NCBI GenBank assembly: GCA_029721435.1
Contig: CM056577.1
Span: forward strand, 27,793,719-27,857,718
Source of the DNA: Gymnothorax reevesii
Lineage: Eukaryota; Chordata; Actinopteri; Anguilliformes; Muraenidae
Direction: 5' to 3'
DNA length: 64,000 nucleotides
Shown here: piece after piece, positions 11,206 through 22,509 of the stretch
Position numbering within the stretch: the first letter of the stretch is position 1
Layout of the letters: each line of letters begins with the position of its first letter
Program-made: the position numbers and the translations under genes
The notes under the pieces: model-generated
The model's input: the letters and a program-made list of their open reading frames with translations, nothing else
Database searches by the model: none
What the model was told of the DNA's origin: nothing

Positions 11206-11450
11206 TGTAGCGGCTGCTACAGGTGCGAGACAGTGGGCTTGCCTGAGGGGCGGGACTTCCGGGGATTTTTGGGAAACAGTAACGGATGTAGCGTGTGTTG
11301 CCGGGTCAAGGGTTGTTCTGTGAGATGTCCCGGAAGAGTAGTCAGAGAGAGAGTAGTTTGGAACGTTGTATGTCAATGAATGTCGGTGCGACAATAAACC
11401 TAAAGACCCGCTGGATACCAGTCTGAGCCTCCTTTTTCTGGGACGTAACA
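11206..11450 (+). repeat. 5' LTR of the 11.2-kb Gypsy element
   Basis: Starts TGTAGCGGCTGCTACA, whose first bases fold on themselves (TGTAGC with GCTACA), and ends GGGACGTAACA. Contains AATAAA at about 11393. It is very short for a vertebrate Gypsy LTR. Confidence 0.95.
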
Positions 11451-11451
11451 T

Positions 11452-11469
11452 TGGTGTCAGAAGTAAACA
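11452..11469 (+). promoter_or_regulatory. Primer binding site, tRNA-Leu-like
   Basis: TGGTGTCAGAAGTAAACA starts one base after the LTR. The first nine bases (TGGTGTCAG) are complementary to the 3' end of tRNA-Leu; the match weakens afterwards. Assignment from recalled tRNA ends, not a search. Confidence 0.65.
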
Positions 11470-11583
11470 CTACGGAAAAAAAAATAATAAAACAAAGAAA
11501 AGAGACTTTGTCGCGGTAAGAACAGTACATCGCGCCTCGACCATTAGCCAGTTAGCTTAAGGCTGAGTCAGCTAGCCGTTGGC

Positions 11584-12528
11584 ATGATTAACAACGTCGG
11601 AGCGAGGATCAAAGTCGAGCCGCAGGACGCGGTTCTGGAGAGTGTGACCGTCGAACAGCCGCGCTCCCACCCGCACATGAGTGGACCAGCGATCCGCAGG
11701 GACGTTGGGACGACACCGCCATCCACCGCCGCTTCCCCGGCGTCGGGCGGTTGCCATGGCGACGTGTCTCCGCCGCCGTCAGCTAGCTCGGTGAGGACGC
11801 CAAAGTACAACGGTGGGTCGGACTGGGAGTCGTTTCACGCCCAATTTGAACTGCTAGCCGATGCTAGACGTTTGGGAAAAGAGGATAAAGCACTACAGTT
11901 AGCTCTGTGCTTGGAAGGAGATGCCCTGTCCTGTCTACTGCTTCTCGACCCTGCCCAGAGGCAGTGCTACGACGCCTTAGTGGGGGCCATCAGGAGGAGG
12001 TTTGGGAGAAGGTCCCAGACTACTCTGATAAAAAATGAACTGAGAGGACGGTGTAAGAAGCCTGGTGAGTCGCTCCGCGGGCTGGCTAACGATATTGAGA
12101 GCCAGGTGCAGCTCGCATATGTCCACATGCCCGCAGATGCACGGAGCGAGCTGGCCACGGACCTGTTCATCGGGGCCATCTCCCCGCCTAGCCTGCGCAT
12201 ACAAGTACAGCTGCAGCACCCGAAGTCACTGCAGGGGGCGCTGGAAGCCGCTGTAGAGAGGGAGACCCTGGAGAATGCGGCTGCTGGTGAGGGACATGAG
12301 GGAGGGGCTCGCCCGGTGAGGTCTGTATCAGGGCGCCCGGCTGGTGAGGAAGCGCCAGGGTGGGCATCAGAGATGACAGAACTGCTGAGGGCGGTGACTC
12401 TGCAGGGCCCACCGGGTTCAGGCCCAGGTCCAGTGCGGGTCTGCTGGGGATGCGGCAAGCCTGGTCACATCCGCAGAGAATGCCCGGCTACCCGTCGGAA
12501 GCCGGGAATCGACGCAGGGTCCGCATAG
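11584..12528 (+). CDS. Gypsy gag, 314 aa
   Basis: Gag polyprotein forming the intracellular particle. The start ATG lies about 115 bases after the primer site. After a disordered, Pro/Ser/Ala-rich N-terminus (to about residue 75) comes a capsid-type region with WESFHAQFELLADARRLG and later the LADLF-like helix segments typical of Gypsy Gag. A CCHC knuckle CWGCGKPGHIRREC is at about residues 287-300. The frame stops at 12526, but the Pro/Ser-rich coding style continues in another frame to about 12700 before the protease reappears in the gag frame. There may therefore be one or two small indels here, or a programmed frameshift. It ends shorter than usual for this reason. Confidence 0.85.
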   Translation: MINNVGARIKVEPQDAVLESVTVEQPRSHPHMSGPAIRRDVGTTPPSTAASPASGGCHGDVSPPPSASSVRTPKYNGGSDWESFHAQFELLADARRLGKEDKALQLALCLEGDALSCLLLLDPAQRQCYDALVGAIRRRFGRRSQTTLIKNELRGRCKKPGESLRGLANDIESQVQLAYVHMPADARSELATDLFIGAISPPSLRIQVQLQHPKSLQGALEAAVERETLENAAAGEGHEGGARPVRSVSGRPAGEEAPGWASEMTELLRAVTLQGPPGSGPGPVRVCWGCGKPGHIRRECPATRRKPGIDAGSA

Positions 12529-12705
12529 GCGGGGATATGCGGGCCCTGGTCGCCACCGCTACCCCGACTCCCCTAGTCCGGACCCGTCAGCCAATGAAGG
12601 GAGCCCAACAGTGTGGACATCCTCCCCAGAAGTAATGACTGCGGCGCCCCACCAGTGGTGGTGGGGTAGGTTCGTGGGGGCTCCGGGAGTGGGGGCTCCT
12701 GTCAC

Positions 12706-14805
12706 GTGGCTGTCTCTGTCCAGGGGGTGCCGACTGTGGGCCTGGTAGACACTGGGTCGTCGGTGACGCTGGTGAGGCCGGACATTTTGCCCAGCGGGAC
12801 CCCACTCGAGCCCACGACAGTTCAGCTCCGCATGGTCACGGGCCAGTTGGCCCCCACGGCGGGGAAGAGGTACCTGTGGTTGTTTGTGGGGGGCTTACGC
12901 GTTCGCCATCTGGTTTGGGCGGCAGACGTTCAGGACTGCTGCATTCTGGGGCTGGACTTCCTCCGGGACACCGGGTGTCTTCTGGATATAGGGAGGGGTA
13001 CACTTAGCTTTCTGGGAGGTCCTACAGTTGCCATAGGCCCCCTCGCTCTCGGCTCCCCACCCTCTGCCCAGCTCGCCCAGACGCTGGGAGCCCCTGACCA
13101 CATCTCTTGCCCTGACCCCCCCGTGGTTAGCCATACCCCGCAGCCTGCTGCTTCCATGGACCCTCCCCTGACCTCCCCTGCCCCTGCACCCCCCTCCATG
13201 GGATCAGTTTATTCCACCTGCCCCGCCCCCCCTCAGCAGTTGTCTCCTCTGGCCCCTGTATTCACCCCGTCACCTGCTCCCATGGCCCCCAGCTGCACCC
13301 CATGCCCGGTGTGGCCTCCCCAGTCGGGGGAGGAGATGCTGTTCGCTGCTTGGGAACCCTGGTACCAATCAGCAACCATGGCCCCACCCGCCGGGTCACT
13401 GCCCTTGTCCCCTTGCCTGTCCCTTGTTGTCTCTCCCCCCTTCCCCGAGCCTGTCAGTGTGCGTTCTGTGACAGGGGTGTGGAGGGAAGAGTACGGGGAC
13501 CTAGAGAACCAACAGAAGGAGCAGCTGAGACAGCTGCTGGGAGAGTTTCAGGACAGTTTTGCAATGAGCGAGAGTGAAGTAGGGTGGACCCAGTTGGCGG
13601 AACATGTCATTGACACTGGACTAGCACGGCCTATCAAGGGTCACCCACGCCGCATTCCCCTTGCTCGCCAGCAGGCGTGCGACAAGGCCGTACATGAACT
13701 ACTACGGGCTGACTTTATCGAGCCGTCCGACAGCCCCTGGGCGGCACTAGTGGTCATGGTCCCGAAGAAGAATGCTGGGGATTAGCGTTTCTGTGTGGAT
13801 TACAGACGGCTGAATGACGTGACCACAAAGGACTCGTACCCCCTACCTCGCATTGATGAGTCCTTGGACCTAGTATTCGGTTCTTCATGGTTCACCACAC
13901 TGGACCTCAAGAGCGGATATTACCAGGTGCCTCTCTCCCCTGAGTCCCGCCCTAAGTCCGCCTTCTGTACCGGCCGGGGCTTGTGGCAGTTCAAGGTCCT
14001 CAGTTTTGGGCTGTGCAATGCCCCCGCCACTTTTGCTCGGCTTATGGACAAAGTGCTGGCTGATATCCCCCGCCAGGAGTGCCTGGTGTACCTAGACGAC
14101 ATCCTGGTACATGGGCGCTCCTTCGAGGCAGCCCTGGGGTCCCTGAGGCGGGTCCTGGAGAGAATCAGGGCGGCGGGCCTGAAACTACACCTGGAGAAAT
14201 GTCATTTCATGAGGCGGGCGGTGACATTCTTAGGGCACGAGCTGGGTGCGGACGGTATCGGCGCCATGGGCGAGAAGGTACAGGCTGTGAGGGACTGGCC
14301 GACCCCTCGTGACCAGGGACAGCTGAGAAGCTTCCTGGGGCTGGCCTCTTACTACCGAAGGCACGTGCGGGGCTTCGCCACCATTGCCTCACCCCTGTAC
14401 CGGTTGCTTGAGAAGGGCAGGGACTATGTGTGGTCCAAGGGATGCCAGGAGGCGTTCCTCGGGCTGAAGTGGGCCCTGTGCGAGGCCCCAGTACTCGCCC
14501 CACCTGACCCCACCCTGCCTTTCATACTGGACACCGATGCTAGCAGTGAGGGGGTGGGAGGTGTCCTTTCCCAACCGTGGCCGGGGGGGGAGAGGGTAGT
14601 GGCATACTTCAGCCAGAAGCTCACAAAGCCGGAGCGAAACTACTGCATCACCCGCTGCGAGCTCCTGGCGGTGGTGCTCTCGATCAGGCACTTCAAATAC
14701 TACCTGTGCGGCCTCCCCTTTGTGTTAAGAACTGACCACTCGGCCCTCCAGTGGCTAATGTCTTTCCGGGAGCCGGAGGGGCAGGTCGCCAGGTGGTTGG
14801 AGTAG
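12706..14805 (+). pseudogene. Gypsy pol, protease, RT and RNase H, interrupted by stop codons
   Basis: The first open piece (12706-13785) has the aspartic-protease motif GLVDTGSSVTLV near its start, a long Pro-rich linker, and the RT N-terminus ending VVMVPKKNAG. A TAG stop at 13783-13785 interrupts the conserved block before CVDYRRLND. The second piece (13795-14805) carries the RT core (WFTTLDLKSGYYQVPL, FGLCNAPATFARLMD, catalytic YLDDIL) and RNase H (FILDTDASSEGVGGVLSQ), ending at a second TAG (14803). Each stop sits in the middle of an otherwise conserved motif and fits a single-base change. All pieces share the gag frame. As read, only truncated products could form. Confidence 0.9.
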
Positions 14806-16574
14806 CTGCAAGGGTACAACTTCAAAATAGAGCACCGTCCTGGGGCTCGCCATGCTAACACGGACGCCCTCTCGCGCCGACCGTGTGGAGCAGACGGGTG
14901 CGGATACTGCAAACGTAGGGAGACACAGGAGCAAGAACGGCGTGCGGAGGGGGACGAATGTGCGGCCGTCAGACAGGTGGACACGGTCGTCTGCAGGGAG
15001 GTGGAGATGGTGACGGATGCTGAGTGGAGACACGAACAAGAGAGCGACACAGACCTACAGCCTGTTTTGGAGTGGGTAGAGAGCCGGCAGCGTCCACCGT
15101 GGGAGGCGGTGGCACCACTCTCCAAGGCTACCAAGGGTCTGTGGGCCATGTTCGACTCACTAAGGGTGGCACAAGGCGTGCTGCAGCGGGCATTTAAGAT
15201 GGCGGCCACGGGGGAGGAGCAGTGGCAGGTGGTGGTACCAAAGGGACTGCAGGAGGCGGTGCTTAAGGCCATGCACGGGACAGGCGGCTGCGGACATTTT
15301 GGGGTGACCAAAACACTGAGGCGCCTGCGTCAACGCTTCTACTGGGGGCGGCAGAAGAGGGATGTGGAGGACTTTTGCCGTCGCTGTGACCCCGTGTCGC
15401 CCGCAAAGGCCCCACAGGGCGCTGGCAGGCGCCACTCCAGCAGTTCCCCGTGGGGTGCCCCATGGACAGGGTGGGGATTGACATCACAGGACCGTACCCG
15501 CGGTCTAACGAAGGTAACCGATATGTCCTTTCGGTCATTGACTACTTCACTAAGTGGCCAGAGGCGTACGCCATCCCAAACCAGGAAGCCGAGACAGTCG
15601 CTGATGCCCTGGTGGGGGGCATGATAAGTCGGTTTGGTGTGATGGCGTCCCTCCACAGTGACTAAGGTACGAACTTTGAGTCCAGGGTGTTTGCGGCTGT
15701 CTGCGAGTGCCTGGACATCCACAAGACTCGTACCACCCCACTGCACCCTCAGAGCGACGGGTTGGTGGAGCGGTTCCACCGGAACCTGGGAGACCAGCTG
15801 GCCATTGTCACCTCCCGCCACCAGCGGGACTGGGACAAACACCTGCCGCTCGTGCTTATGGCGTGCCGCTCTGCAGTACAGGAGTCCACAGAGTGCACGC
15901 CGGCGCTCCTCATGCTGGGGAGAGAGCTGCACACCCCGGCTGAACTGCCCTTCGGTCGCCCACCTGATGCTCCGGCCGTCCCTGCAGGGCCGGAGTATGC
16001 TAGGAAACTGCAGGACCGCCTGGACTCAGCCCACAGTTATGCTCGGGAGCGGCTACAAGAGGCCGGTGCGAAGCAGAAGCGCTGCTATGACGTGACGTCT
16101 TGGGGAAGGGACTTCACACCAGGTGAACTTGTCTGGGTTTACAACCCAGTACGGAAGAAGGGCCGTAGCCCCAAGCTGGACTGCAAGTGGACGGGGCCCT
16201 GCAGGGTACTGGAGAGGCTAGATGAGGTAGTGTACCGAGTACAAATGCCCCCTCGGGGGAGGAGGGTGGCCCTCCACAGAGACAGACTGGCTCCCTATCG
16301 GGGAGGCCCTCTTTTCCCCGCCTCGGATACACCTGTGACCCCTTCCTCTTCCCCAGCGATCCACCCCCCTCCCAGCTCCCCGTTTACACCCCAGGGAGAT
16401 GCAAGGTCTACATCCCTGGCCCCCCCTTCGTCCTTGCCCCATGCCCCCTCCCCGGGGGCTGTTGTACTGGGTCCCAGCCCTGTTCTCCTACCCCCGTCCC
16501 CTACGGGACCTCGGCCAAGGCGGCAGGTGAGGCCCCCGGCCCACTTGCAAGACTTTGTAGTGTCTACGGACTGA
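14806..16574 (+). pseudogene. Gypsy pol, integrase part, frameshifted and with a stop
   Basis: After the second stop the frame continues with the RNase H end (FKIEHRPGARHANTDALSRR) and then the H2C2 zinc-binding region (MHGTGGCGHFGV, DFCRRCD). A one-base frame change near 15390-15400 breaks the last part of that zinc site. The catalytic core resumes in another frame at about 15400 with MDRVGIDITGPYP and FTKWPEAYAIP. It meets a TAA at 15662-15664 right after the second catalytic Asp (LHSD), then continues GTNFESRVFAAVCECL and GLVERFHRNLGDQLAI with the catalytic Glu. The C-terminal piece to 16574 has the usual basic LVWVYNP type segment and a long Pro/Ser-rich tail. No chromodomain. Confidence 0.88.
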
Positions 16575-16734
16575 ATTGAATGGATACAAAAAAAAAAAAA
16601 AAGTTGCCCCGAATTTACAATAATTTTTGCTGATGTATTTGTGTAATGTTCCTACAAATGCTTGCGCTTGTTTTCTTTTTACTGTTGTTTATTACCATTG
16701 CCTTACGGGTTAGGCCTCGAGGGCGAAGACTTTT

Positions 16735-16994
16735 GTAAGGGGGGGGTAGTGTAGCGGCTGCTACAGGTGCGAGACAGTGGGCTTGCCTGAGGGGCGGGAC
16801 TTCCGGGGATTTTTGGGAAACAGTAACAGATGTAGCGTGTGTTGCCGGGTCAAGGGTTGTTCTGTGAGATGTCCCGGAAGAGTAGTCAGAGAGAGAGTAG
16901 TTTGGAACGTTGTATGTCAATGAATGTCGGTGCGACAATAAACCTAAAGACCCGCTGGATACCAGTCTGAGCCTCCTTTTTCTGGGACGTAACA
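16735..16994 (+). repeat. Polypurine tract and 3' LTR of the 11.2-kb Gypsy element
   Basis: The tract AAGGGGGGGGTAG sits directly before the LTR at 16750 and would prime plus-strand DNA. The LTR equals the 5' copy except for one base. Confidence 0.93.
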
Positions 16995-17440
16995 ATACTT
17001 ACATTTAGAATTGTTCAACATATGTTTCACCATGTGTTCACTTTTTTCTTATATCGATGTTGAACATTTGTAAGATTTTATGAGCATGTTCCCACACTGG
17101 CTATGAAAATGTTTACTTAAATGTTTAATGCTTACGCATTAATGTAGTTCAATATTCTCATAAGTCGTTTCAGTGGAATTACATTTTTGAACTGTTGATA
17201 GTCTGTTGACCATCTCCAAGTGCTTCCCCATGTATTAACCGATTTATCTGCTGATACTTTTATGAAAGCTTCTTGAGCATCTACTAGCGTTACACTGTAG
17301 ATTGTCAAAAAAAAATATGAAGGTCATGTCTAAGATTGTCAGTAGACAGTATGATGATGTTTTTGTTTCTTGTATTTGAACTGTCTACAAATCAACCCTT
17401 GTTGGAAGTCAACCACTATAAGCTATTTATTGTCAGATTA

Positions 17441-17960
17441 TCCAGGGCTCGCAACTGTCCTGCATTCGGCGTGAGATTTAGTGGCATATTCATGTTCCTG
17501 TGCTGTATGTCTCCAATTATTCGATCCACGCATTTGTAAGAGAATCCCAGGCAGAACTGTGGATTTCACCACTAGTAATTGGAAACCGATGATGACTCTG
17601 GACTTCTCACGCTTGTGTTTACTCGGTCGTTGGAAGCAATGAATGCGTTTCATGATTGTTTAAAAGAAAAGGTCATTTGAAACGTCTTTTTGCAATTCCA
17701 TTGCTTCCAATGATCTTCCGATGAGAAACTGATAAACCTCCATAAACATGGAAATCAATTCTGATAGACTTCTCACGCTTTTCTTTACTCAGGGGTTGAA
17801 AGCAACAGAATTGCATGAAAACGTTTCATATAGTCTCATTTCATTTCAAAAATTTGAGCGATTGTGAAACACATGCATTGAATAATTGCTGACTATGGCA
17901 CGGGAACATGAATATGCCACTAAATCTCACGCCGAATGTGGGAGAGTTGGCAGCCCTGGT
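17441..17960. mobile_element. Harbinger-type MITE with about 60-bp inverted ends
   Basis: The left end (CCAGGGCTCGCAACTGTCCT and on to about 17503) matches the reverse complement of the right end (CCAGGGCTGCCAACTCTCCC and on) with few mismatches. The element is flanked by TTA on both sides (17438-17440, 17961-17963), the preferred Harbinger target. A related copy lies at about 28017-31090, where it is split by a retrotransposon. No coding capacity. Confidence 0.8.
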
Positions 17961-18750
17961 TTACCATCCATAAAGAGACCATGAAAATGAAGTATCCCGA
18001 ATAGCTTGCACATACTAATATTCAGCTGACGACAATCACGTCCTTTATTCATTTGAACTCAATATCATTTACTTATTGAACTATCTAAACCAAAACTGGC
18101 TGTTACCTGCCCCATAGAGCGCATTCATACACCTAAGCTTTTAGCCCAAAATTTCACACATTTGTGTTTAAGTTAGATGATTCTCACTTTCCTACATCGT
18201 AAAAACGTGAAGACTTTCATGTGGACCACCCATATAAAGTGAAAACAAGTTGAATGTCTACAATTTCAGCTATGTATAAATTTATATGGAAGCTGATTCT
18301 TATTTTAATGACGAGTATGGCAATCTTTTGATTTTCATTTGGACCATCCTAGTGAAGTGAAAACTTGCCATGAGTCTACATGCTATTTTTATACTCTGTG
18401 GGAAATTGGAAAACATCTTCAGACAAAGTAAAACGGTTGATCTCACTCAATTTGACCAAGTCAAGTCATCATGTTGCTGTAAGTTAAGTTTACTGAGTGT
18501 AAAGAGCCAAATTTAATCGTGATAAACTTCATGACTTTCATTCACAAAACTTACTCGGTCAAAGTAATCAGATGGCTTGGTCAAGTTGAGGGAAGAAATT
18601 TTCACAGTGTATTTATATATTCTAGATAATCAGATAACTCAAAACAATGTTAATTCATAAGCTGCTGAAATGCTACAAAAACTCTGTATACGGGCAGAAT
18701 ATCTAAACAAAGCTTCAATTTCTAACAATTATGACCAAAATATGCTGTAA

Positions 18751-19139
18751 GGGCCGGTTCATACTCTACGCAAGGTACGCGAGCGAACGCGAGCACAGGT
18801 CCGTTCCATTCCATTCACAGAGAAGCCTGAACACACGTCCCTTGCTGCGCTGTGCCTCGTTAAAAAGCAGTACACTGCTCATGCAATAGGGGGTAGCAAA
18901 GTCTTCTTCTCCTCCTCCTCCTTTTTTCTTCTTTTTGGTGTGTTGAACACAGCGTATGGTGCATTATTTGCTTTATCTCCCCTATTGGAATCTCACGGAA
19001 ATACACGCGTCGACGCGTCATGTTACAAAAATTTGGACGACACACTTTGTTACGCAAGGATGCATGATGGCTTCCTTGCATTGCTTGATGCGTTGCCTTG
19101 CGTTCGCGCCCGTACCTTGCGTAGAGCATGAACCCGCCC
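18751..19139. mobile_element. Harbinger-type MITE, 389 bp, TAA target duplication
   Basis: Terminal inverted repeats of about 44 bp: left GGGCCGGTTCATACTCTACG, right (reverse complement) GGGCGGGTTCATGCTCTACG, continuing as CAAGGTACG on both. Flanked by TAA (18748-18750 and 19140-19142). No transposase. Confidence 0.85.
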
Positions 19140-19579
19140 TAACTCAACACTGACCCAACACTGCATCAACCTAACAAGTGAATAATAATAATGTGCACAT
19201 CTGTGTCAAACATGTTACTGTTGGACAGATGCAAAAACAGCCCAGTCTTTTGTGCAGGGGAGCAGCTGACCCATCTTATGAGTCAAACCTACAACCACTG
19301 CACTGCATATCTAGTTCCAATTATAGAGTTCTGCACAACCGCTGTACGAACTATACAAAGTGGAAATAGGCATTAAACACCTTTGTTTTATTCCTTTGCA
19401 TTACTTTTGATGTTTGGGGCATCTGAGGGGCCACTATGTAAAAAAAAAAAAAATCTGCCAATAAGGCAGATTCGTTTCTAGATTTGTTCATATTGTAAGA
19501 AAATCTTGGTTTAGCACATGGTAACTAAGCTAATATTATTGAGGGAAAGAAAACAGGCCTTTAAAATTAAGACAGAAAC

Positions 19580-20877
19580 TGTGAGGTTTTACGAAATGAG
19601 CCAAGAGCGAGAACCAGATAAATGCAAAATGGAGGCTTTATTTCTGAAGGGGGAAACCCCCCAACAGAGCTGGCAACAGTACAATGTCCACAATCCACAA
19701 GCAGAATCCAAAGGGCAAAATCCAAAACTGTAACCAGGGCACCAATAACAAAACTCAAGGTCAGGCAAAAATGGTTCGGTACACAGGCGTGGGTTTGGTG
19801 GAGAGGCAAACTCATTAGCCGTAAACAGTCCGAATCCAAATACCAGGGCAGCAAAAGACAAGACGTGGTCGGGCAAAAATAGGACAAAACTCACAAAGGC
19901 AATCCGATCCAAGTGGGCAAACCAAAAACAAGTGTCGGGCAATCCAGTCAGAAAGAAAATATCACAATGAGCAAGGCGAGGAACGTAGCACAAGACAAAG
20001 GAGTAAAGACGATCTGACAAGGAACTATAAGGGCAGACACCTTATATACACATCCGGGGTGAACACATGACAAGGGAGCACAGGTGCGATCAATGAAACA
20101 ATAATCAGGATTGACACATGAGGGTTTATCTAATTACATGAATCTGGCAAATGCCGAAACGCAGACAGGGATAACGAGACATTCCTATGAACGAATAAAC
20201 GGCTCCGGTTAAGGAGTACTAAAGTGTACAGTCTAAAGAAAAGGGAAAGCCTGAGATATAAGTGGAAACTGCAGTAGAGATAATTAGTGATAGGCAAGGA
20301 GGGCGGAGATACAGATTGGGCGAATGCTGAGAGATCGTTAGTCTATTAGTATGTGCAGCTATACAATCCCGAGTGCAAGTTAGTCCGTTAGTAAAAATAT
20401 ACAATGTTAATCTTGGTTAGTAATAATCAAAAACAATAAACTGTTAGTACGGTTAGTGGATAGTAACAGAGAGAGGAAGGAAGAAAAACGAGATATGAAG
20501 AAAGATTGAAATCCCAGAAACCAGGAAATCACCCGAATGAGTGGCACGTCAGACAAGGGACCGTGGGCAAAGACCTACACAAGACAAGACAGGGTAAACG
20601 AAGTGCAGGACTAGAACTAAAAGCAAGGCTATGAAAACATGGCAAGGCTATGAAAACATGGCAAGGCTGTGAAACATGGCAAGACTATAAAACATGGCAA
20701 AGACATAAATAATAACAAAACATGAAATCAAACAACAAAACACAATACATAATCACGGGGATGGTCAGAGGCAGGCAGTGGTCACTTAAACACAAACAGC
20801 ATACGTGGCATGGCCAGGCACAAAACTTAAACATGGAGCTAGGGAAAAAGGCATGACCGAAATGCAGATTCACAACA
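19580..20877 (-). mobile_element. Solo LTR, family A, 1,298 bp, TSD GAAAC
   Basis: On the + strand it runs from TGTGAGGTTTTACG to GATTCACAACA. The 5-bp words on both sides are identical (GAAAC at 19575-19579 and 20878-20882), which fixes the ends exactly. A poly(A) signal (reverse of TTTATT at about 19638) and a TATATA promoter box (reverse, about 20043) are in the expected order for the minus strand. It contains four tandem copies of a roughly 20-bp word based on AAAACATGGCAAGGCTATG at about 20630-20700. It arose by recombination between the LTRs of a full element. Confidence 0.95.
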
Positions 20878-21013
20878 GAAACCTCATCTAGTGCAAATGT
20901 ACTTTGTACGTTCAGTAAATAATTTCAGATCAATCACTTCATCAGCTTCTGACCATACAGGGGACTCATTTTAAGATGTGTTCTGAGCAATAATAATTCC
21001 CTCTCTGTTACAG

Positions 21014-21318
21014 GCTGTTCCCTCTATGCACCCAAACGTATCACTGGATACACTGGAGGCTCTGTGGTCCTGCCTTGCTACTGCACTGGTGGACAGGAAA
21101 TACAGAGGACGTTTGTTAGATGGTTTTATCTCTCAGCTTCTCCTCATATTAACATTGGACATATCCTGAAGTAGATTCTCGCTACAGAGACCATGTAGTT
21201 ATTTCTGAAGACACAAGAAACTTTTCTCTCCATTTCTCACATCTCACACAGAAAGATGCGGGAGAGTACAGGTGTGAGGCAGCTGGGCAGTTCAGAGACA
21301 TCACTCTCACAGTTAAAG
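21014..21318 (+). pseudogene. V-set Ig exon V1, frameshifted
   Basis: The acceptor TGTTACAG precedes the exon and the donor GTGAGT follows it, both good. From the phase-1 start it encodes GCSLYAPKRITGYTGGSVVL, then PCYC and RWFYLS, and meets TAG at 21172-21174. The rest of the domain (DSRYRDHVVISEDTRNF, DAGEYRCEAAGQFRDITLTV) lies in another frame. The exon is 305 nt, not a multiple of three, whereas the intact V3 exon is 327 nt, so one base has been lost or an equivalent change made. The fold markers are present: first Cys plus an extra Cys two residues later, Trp of strand C, and DAGEYRC. As read, a transcript using this exon would be truncated. Confidence 0.8.
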
Positions 21319-21956
21319 GTGAGTTTGACCATATCTGCCCCAAGCATGTCGAGGTCTGGCAGGCAGCGTATGACACAGTGGTGTAGAATTATGTGTGATT
21401 TTCCTGTAAATGCTCTGGTTGGGTGGCGCTAAAATGCCGAAGAGAACTGAAGCACCTATTACTAAAACCACATAAGTCACACTTGACTTGACTTGAGGGG
21501 TTTTAGTAATCAGAGCTTCAATTATGTTCTAAAGTGAGTTGGGCTATTTCTGTTTGAGAGCTGAACGGAAGTTACAGCAGAAGTGTTCAGCAGTTGTGTT
21601 TATAGAAGTTTTTCATATAAAATGTAATTTATTAGATTAGGTGATGCACTGCATTGAATATGATTTTTATCCTTATTAAAAAAGCAAGTACATTAAACCA
21701 TATGCAATTTTTCAGTTCTTCACAGCTTGCTTTCGGCTGCCTTTAGCAAGAACTAGCTAATGTGCCGAAGCTATAATTATGTACTTATTTACCATTTCAA
21801 ATAATTACAGATAAACTGTTGTCATAGTAATTTCATAATGTACCTTGTTGCGTTAATTCTGAAACCATAACAATTAAAACCATAAAAGTACTAAAGTATT
21901 TGCAATGTAAAAACATGCTGATATGTGCCTTTTTCAAACACGCACGCATACACACA

Positions 21957-22195
21957 CATACGCATACATACACACACACACACACACGTTTGGTTTCATG
22001 TTTTGTGGGGATATTCCATAGACTTCTATTCATGCCCTGACCCTTGTCCTTGATCTTAACCCTCAATTGTACACACCCAACCCTAACCCTGAAGTAGCTC
22101 AATTTTTCAAGTGCAAAGAAATCTGGAATTCCATGTGTAGTGCAGACATTTGGTCCCCACAAAGGTAGGTGGTAGACACACACACACACACAGCT
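21957..22195. mobile_element. Short inverted-end repeat set in CA microsatellites
   Basis: TTTGTGGGGA at about 22003 pairs with TCCCCACAAA ending at about 22163. Both sides continue into (CA)n runs (about 21957-21987 and 22177-22194). The interior has the CCCTAACCCTGA type words seen in this common fish repeat. No coding potential. Confidence 0.6.
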
Positions 22196-22509
22196 ACATA
22201 TTGTTATTTTAACAACAGAATGCAGGAGCTCATCTCCCTCCGGTCCTGTACCCCAGTATGGTGTAGGGAAACACACGTGTGGAGAGGACAGACATTACAA
22301 ATGAAAATACTCAGCTTATTTTTGATAAACTATTTGGGACATCCTTCACTCAGCACGCTTATATCGCATAACCCCTTTACCTCTCACTCGCTCTCCCTCA
22401 CATGTTCCCACCTTCTATTTCCCTCTCTTTCTACCCCTCAACCTCCCTTTTTCCCCCTTTCCTCTTGTTCTCTCCCACTCTTTCTACTCCTCTCTCTCTC
22501 TCTCTCCCT

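Larger units (their letters stand above)
11206..16994 (+). mobile_element. Complete Gypsy-type LTR retrotransposon, 5,789 bp, recently inserted
   Basis: Two 245-bp LTRs (11206-11450 and 16750-16994) differ at one base (G at 11284, A at 16828). The insert is flanked by the 4-bp duplication ATAC (11202-11205 and 16995-16998). The order is LTR, primer site, gag, protease, RT, RNase H, integrase, polypurine tract, LTR. It sits in the first intron of the Ig-domain gene in the same orientation. Gag is open but pol is broken by stops and at least one frameshift, so this copy is not autonomous as read. Confidence 0.95.
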
